Source: Cognaticolwellia sediminilitoris
GTDB taxonomy: Bacteria > Pseudomonadota > Gammaproteobacteria > Enterobacterales > Alteromonadaceae
Direction of reading: 5' to 3'
Length of the DNA: 64,000 nucleotides
NCBI GenBank assembly: GCA_002104535.1
Contig: NBOG01000015.1
Coordinates: forward strand, 1,747 to 65,746
Shown here: positions 63,044-64,000 of the stretch, piece by piece
How positions within the stretch are numbered: the first letter of the stretch is position 1
Layout of the letters: the number at the start of each line of letters is the position of its first letter
Made by a program: the position numbers and the translations under genes
Notes under the pieces: generated by a model
Database searches by the model: none
The model's input: the letters and a program-made list of their open reading frames with translations, nothing else
What the model was told of the DNA's origin: nothing

Positions 63044-63592
63044 TTAAAAATTAGCAGGAGTAGTCGCGCTAACTATTTTACAGGTTTCATCAAATATATT
63101 GCGAAAGCGATGAGGCTTATTATTGTCAAAATAATAGCTGTCATTGGCTTTTAAAATATAGATATCTGTGCCAACCGTTAATTCGATTTTTCCTTCAATA
63201 ATATAACCACCTTCTTCGGCGTCATTTTGTAGCATTTCAGTACCAGTATCGGCACCTGGGGGATAGGTCTCAATAAGGAAAGTCATTTGTCGACGAGGAA
63301 ATGATTTACCGACTAAATTCATATGAACATCACCAGAGCCAATGTCCATCAATTCATCTTGGCTGTATACTACTTGCTGGCTTGTTTCAGCTTCTAAGTC
63401 TTCAGAGAAAAACTCAACGAGTGATAATGGAATGCCGTTTAATACTTTCTTTAATGAACTAATAGAAGGGCTGACGCTATTTTTTTCGATCATTGAGATT
63501 GTGCTATTAGTTACACCTGCGCGTTTCGCTAATTCTCGCTGAGAAATATTTCTCATTAATCGAACAGACTTTAACTTTGCACCTACATCCAT
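63044..63592 (-). CDS. puuR: PuuR-like regulator (XRE HTH with cupin)
   Basis: A 182-residue regulator matching PuuR of the putrescine pathway: an N-terminal HTH (LKSVRLMRNISQRELAKRAGVTNSTISMIEKNSVSPSISSLKKVL) and a cupin (QDELMDIGSGDVHMNLV; EEGGYIIEGKIELTVG; ANDSYYFDNNKPHRFRNI). It probably represses the PuuB-like genes until an amine appears. It is divergent from the third PuuB-like gene. Confidence 0.9.
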   Translation of the reverse strand: MDVGAKLKSVRLMRNISQRELAKRAGVTNSTISMIEKNSVSPSISSLKKVLNGIPLSLVEFFSEDLEAETSQQVVYSQDELMDIGSGDVHMNLVGKSFPRRQMTFLIETYPPGADTGTEMLQNDAEEGGYIIEGKIELTVGTDIYILKANDSYYFDNNKPHRFRNIFDETCKIVSATTPANF

Positions 63593-63702
63593 TTGAATTT
63601 CCTCATTTTTTACTCTAATTAGTTAAGTCTTTCTGACTATTTAATAGTATATAACAATTACTTGGCTTGCGTCATTAATTACGCTAATATTGTTCGATAT
63701 AT

Positions 63703-63730
63703 TTTACATCGGTGCATATAATTTACATCG
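63703..63730. promoter_or_regulatory. direct repeats upstream of the last PuuB-like gene
   Basis: TTTACATCG occurs at 63703-63711 and 63722-63730, 19 bases apart (about two helix turns), between the PuuR-like gene and the third oxidase. This could be an operator for the PuuR-like protein. The only support is its place and repetition. Confidence 0.4.
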
Positions 63731-63755
63731 TTGGCCTATACGATAGAGCGCCCTT

Positions 63756-64000
63756 ATGACTGCAGTACATACTGATAACTATCCAGAATCTTATTATTTT
63801 TCAACGCTTAAATATAATCACAAATACCCTGTATTGGAAAGTGAATTAACCGCAGATGTGTGCATTATTGGTGGCGGTTTTACTGGAGTAGCGACAGCCA
63901 TTGAATTGGCGGAGCGAGGCTACAGCGTTATTTTACTTGAAGCATTTAAAATTGGTTGGGGCGCATCAGGGCGGAATGGTGGACAACTGATTCGTGGTAT
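63756..64000 (+). CDS. PuuB-like FAD oxidoreductase (copy 3), 3' end outside window
   Basis: Eighty-one codons are present. The translation begins MTAVHTDNYPESYYFSTLKY and holds the FAD motif VCIIGGGFTGVATAIELAERGYSVILLEA followed by GWGASGRNGGQL, the same signatures as the two other copies. The N-terminus resembles the copy at 61421 more than that at 59127. It is divergent from the PuuR-like gene. Confidence 0.88.
   Translation, partial: MTAVHTDNYPESYYFSTLKYNHKYPVLESELTADVCIIGGGFTGVATAIELAERGYSVILLEAFKIGWGASGRNGGQLIRG

Noticed and set aside
1-64000. CRISPR arrays
   Set aside because: No series of equal direct repeats with regular unique spacers is present; the repeats found are attC-like, paired or dispersed singles.
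1-64000. Integrase or transposase genes that might explain the accessory block
   Set aside because: None of the proteins in the window has tyrosine recombinase, serine recombinase or DDE transposase motifs. The origin of the block stays inferred.

Overview
The window comes from a low-GC marine gammaproteobacterium of the Alteromonadales type. A Colwelliaceae member (Colwellia/Thalassotalea-like) is my best guess, inferred from protein flavour and gene order; no 16S rRNA is present to test it. Two chromosomal blocks keep an E. coli-like order. The first is ntrC-ntrB-glnA / bipA-yihY-dtd-fabY. The second is hslU-hslV-ftsN-priA / rpmE, with rraA nearby.

Layout. 1-750: the end of an rRNA operon, with the 23S tail and three 5S-type units, the middle one strongly diverged, each followed by its own terminator. 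780-8600: epmA, then the nitrogen block ntrC-ntrB-DUF4124-glnA. NtrC-type sites lie before ntrB and glnA, and a sigma-54 promoter lies before glnA. bipA is divergent. 8.9-15.4 kb: two tiny tandem paralogues, yihY, pip, dtd, a spermidine-synthase-like protein, fabY and small genes. 15.4-17.8 kb: an NfeD/SPFH/SPFH membrane operon. 18.2-24 kb: the histidine utilisation genes hutU-hutH-hutC / hutI, with two identical HutC-like palindromes between hutC and hutI. 24.1-29.4 kb: two GGDEF/EAL proteins around rraA, then DUF971, and hslUV with a heat-shock promoter.

31.4-35.2 kb is the most unusual part. Between hslV and ftsN, which are neighbours in E. coli, sits an all-minus-strand run of small genes: an acetyltransferase, a small membrane protein, an exported methyltransferase, a Gly-rich protein and a multi-pass membrane protein. 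They are separated by attC-like inverted repeats and a duplicated 150-bp element. Inverted copies of a ~47-bp sequence bracket the run. It resembles an integron cassette cluster without an integrase.

35.2-45.2 kb: ftsN, priA, rpmE, an ECF sigma / anti-sigma / DUF4097 operon, dnaB-alr and yjbQ. 45.3-52.6 kb: cheX, a DUF6702-M1 peptidase pair, a soluble CZB chemoreceptor, small membrane proteins, a gene remnant and a thioesterase. 52.6-64 kb: an amine/polyamine to beta-alanine catabolic region with a LysR regulator, a class III aminotransferase, mmsA, a bicupin, an aldehyde dehydrogenase, three PuuB-like FAD amine oxidases and a PuuR-like regulator. The likely flow is amine, aminoaldehyde, amino acid, malonate semialdehyde, acetyl-CoA. 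The window ends inside the third oxidase gene.
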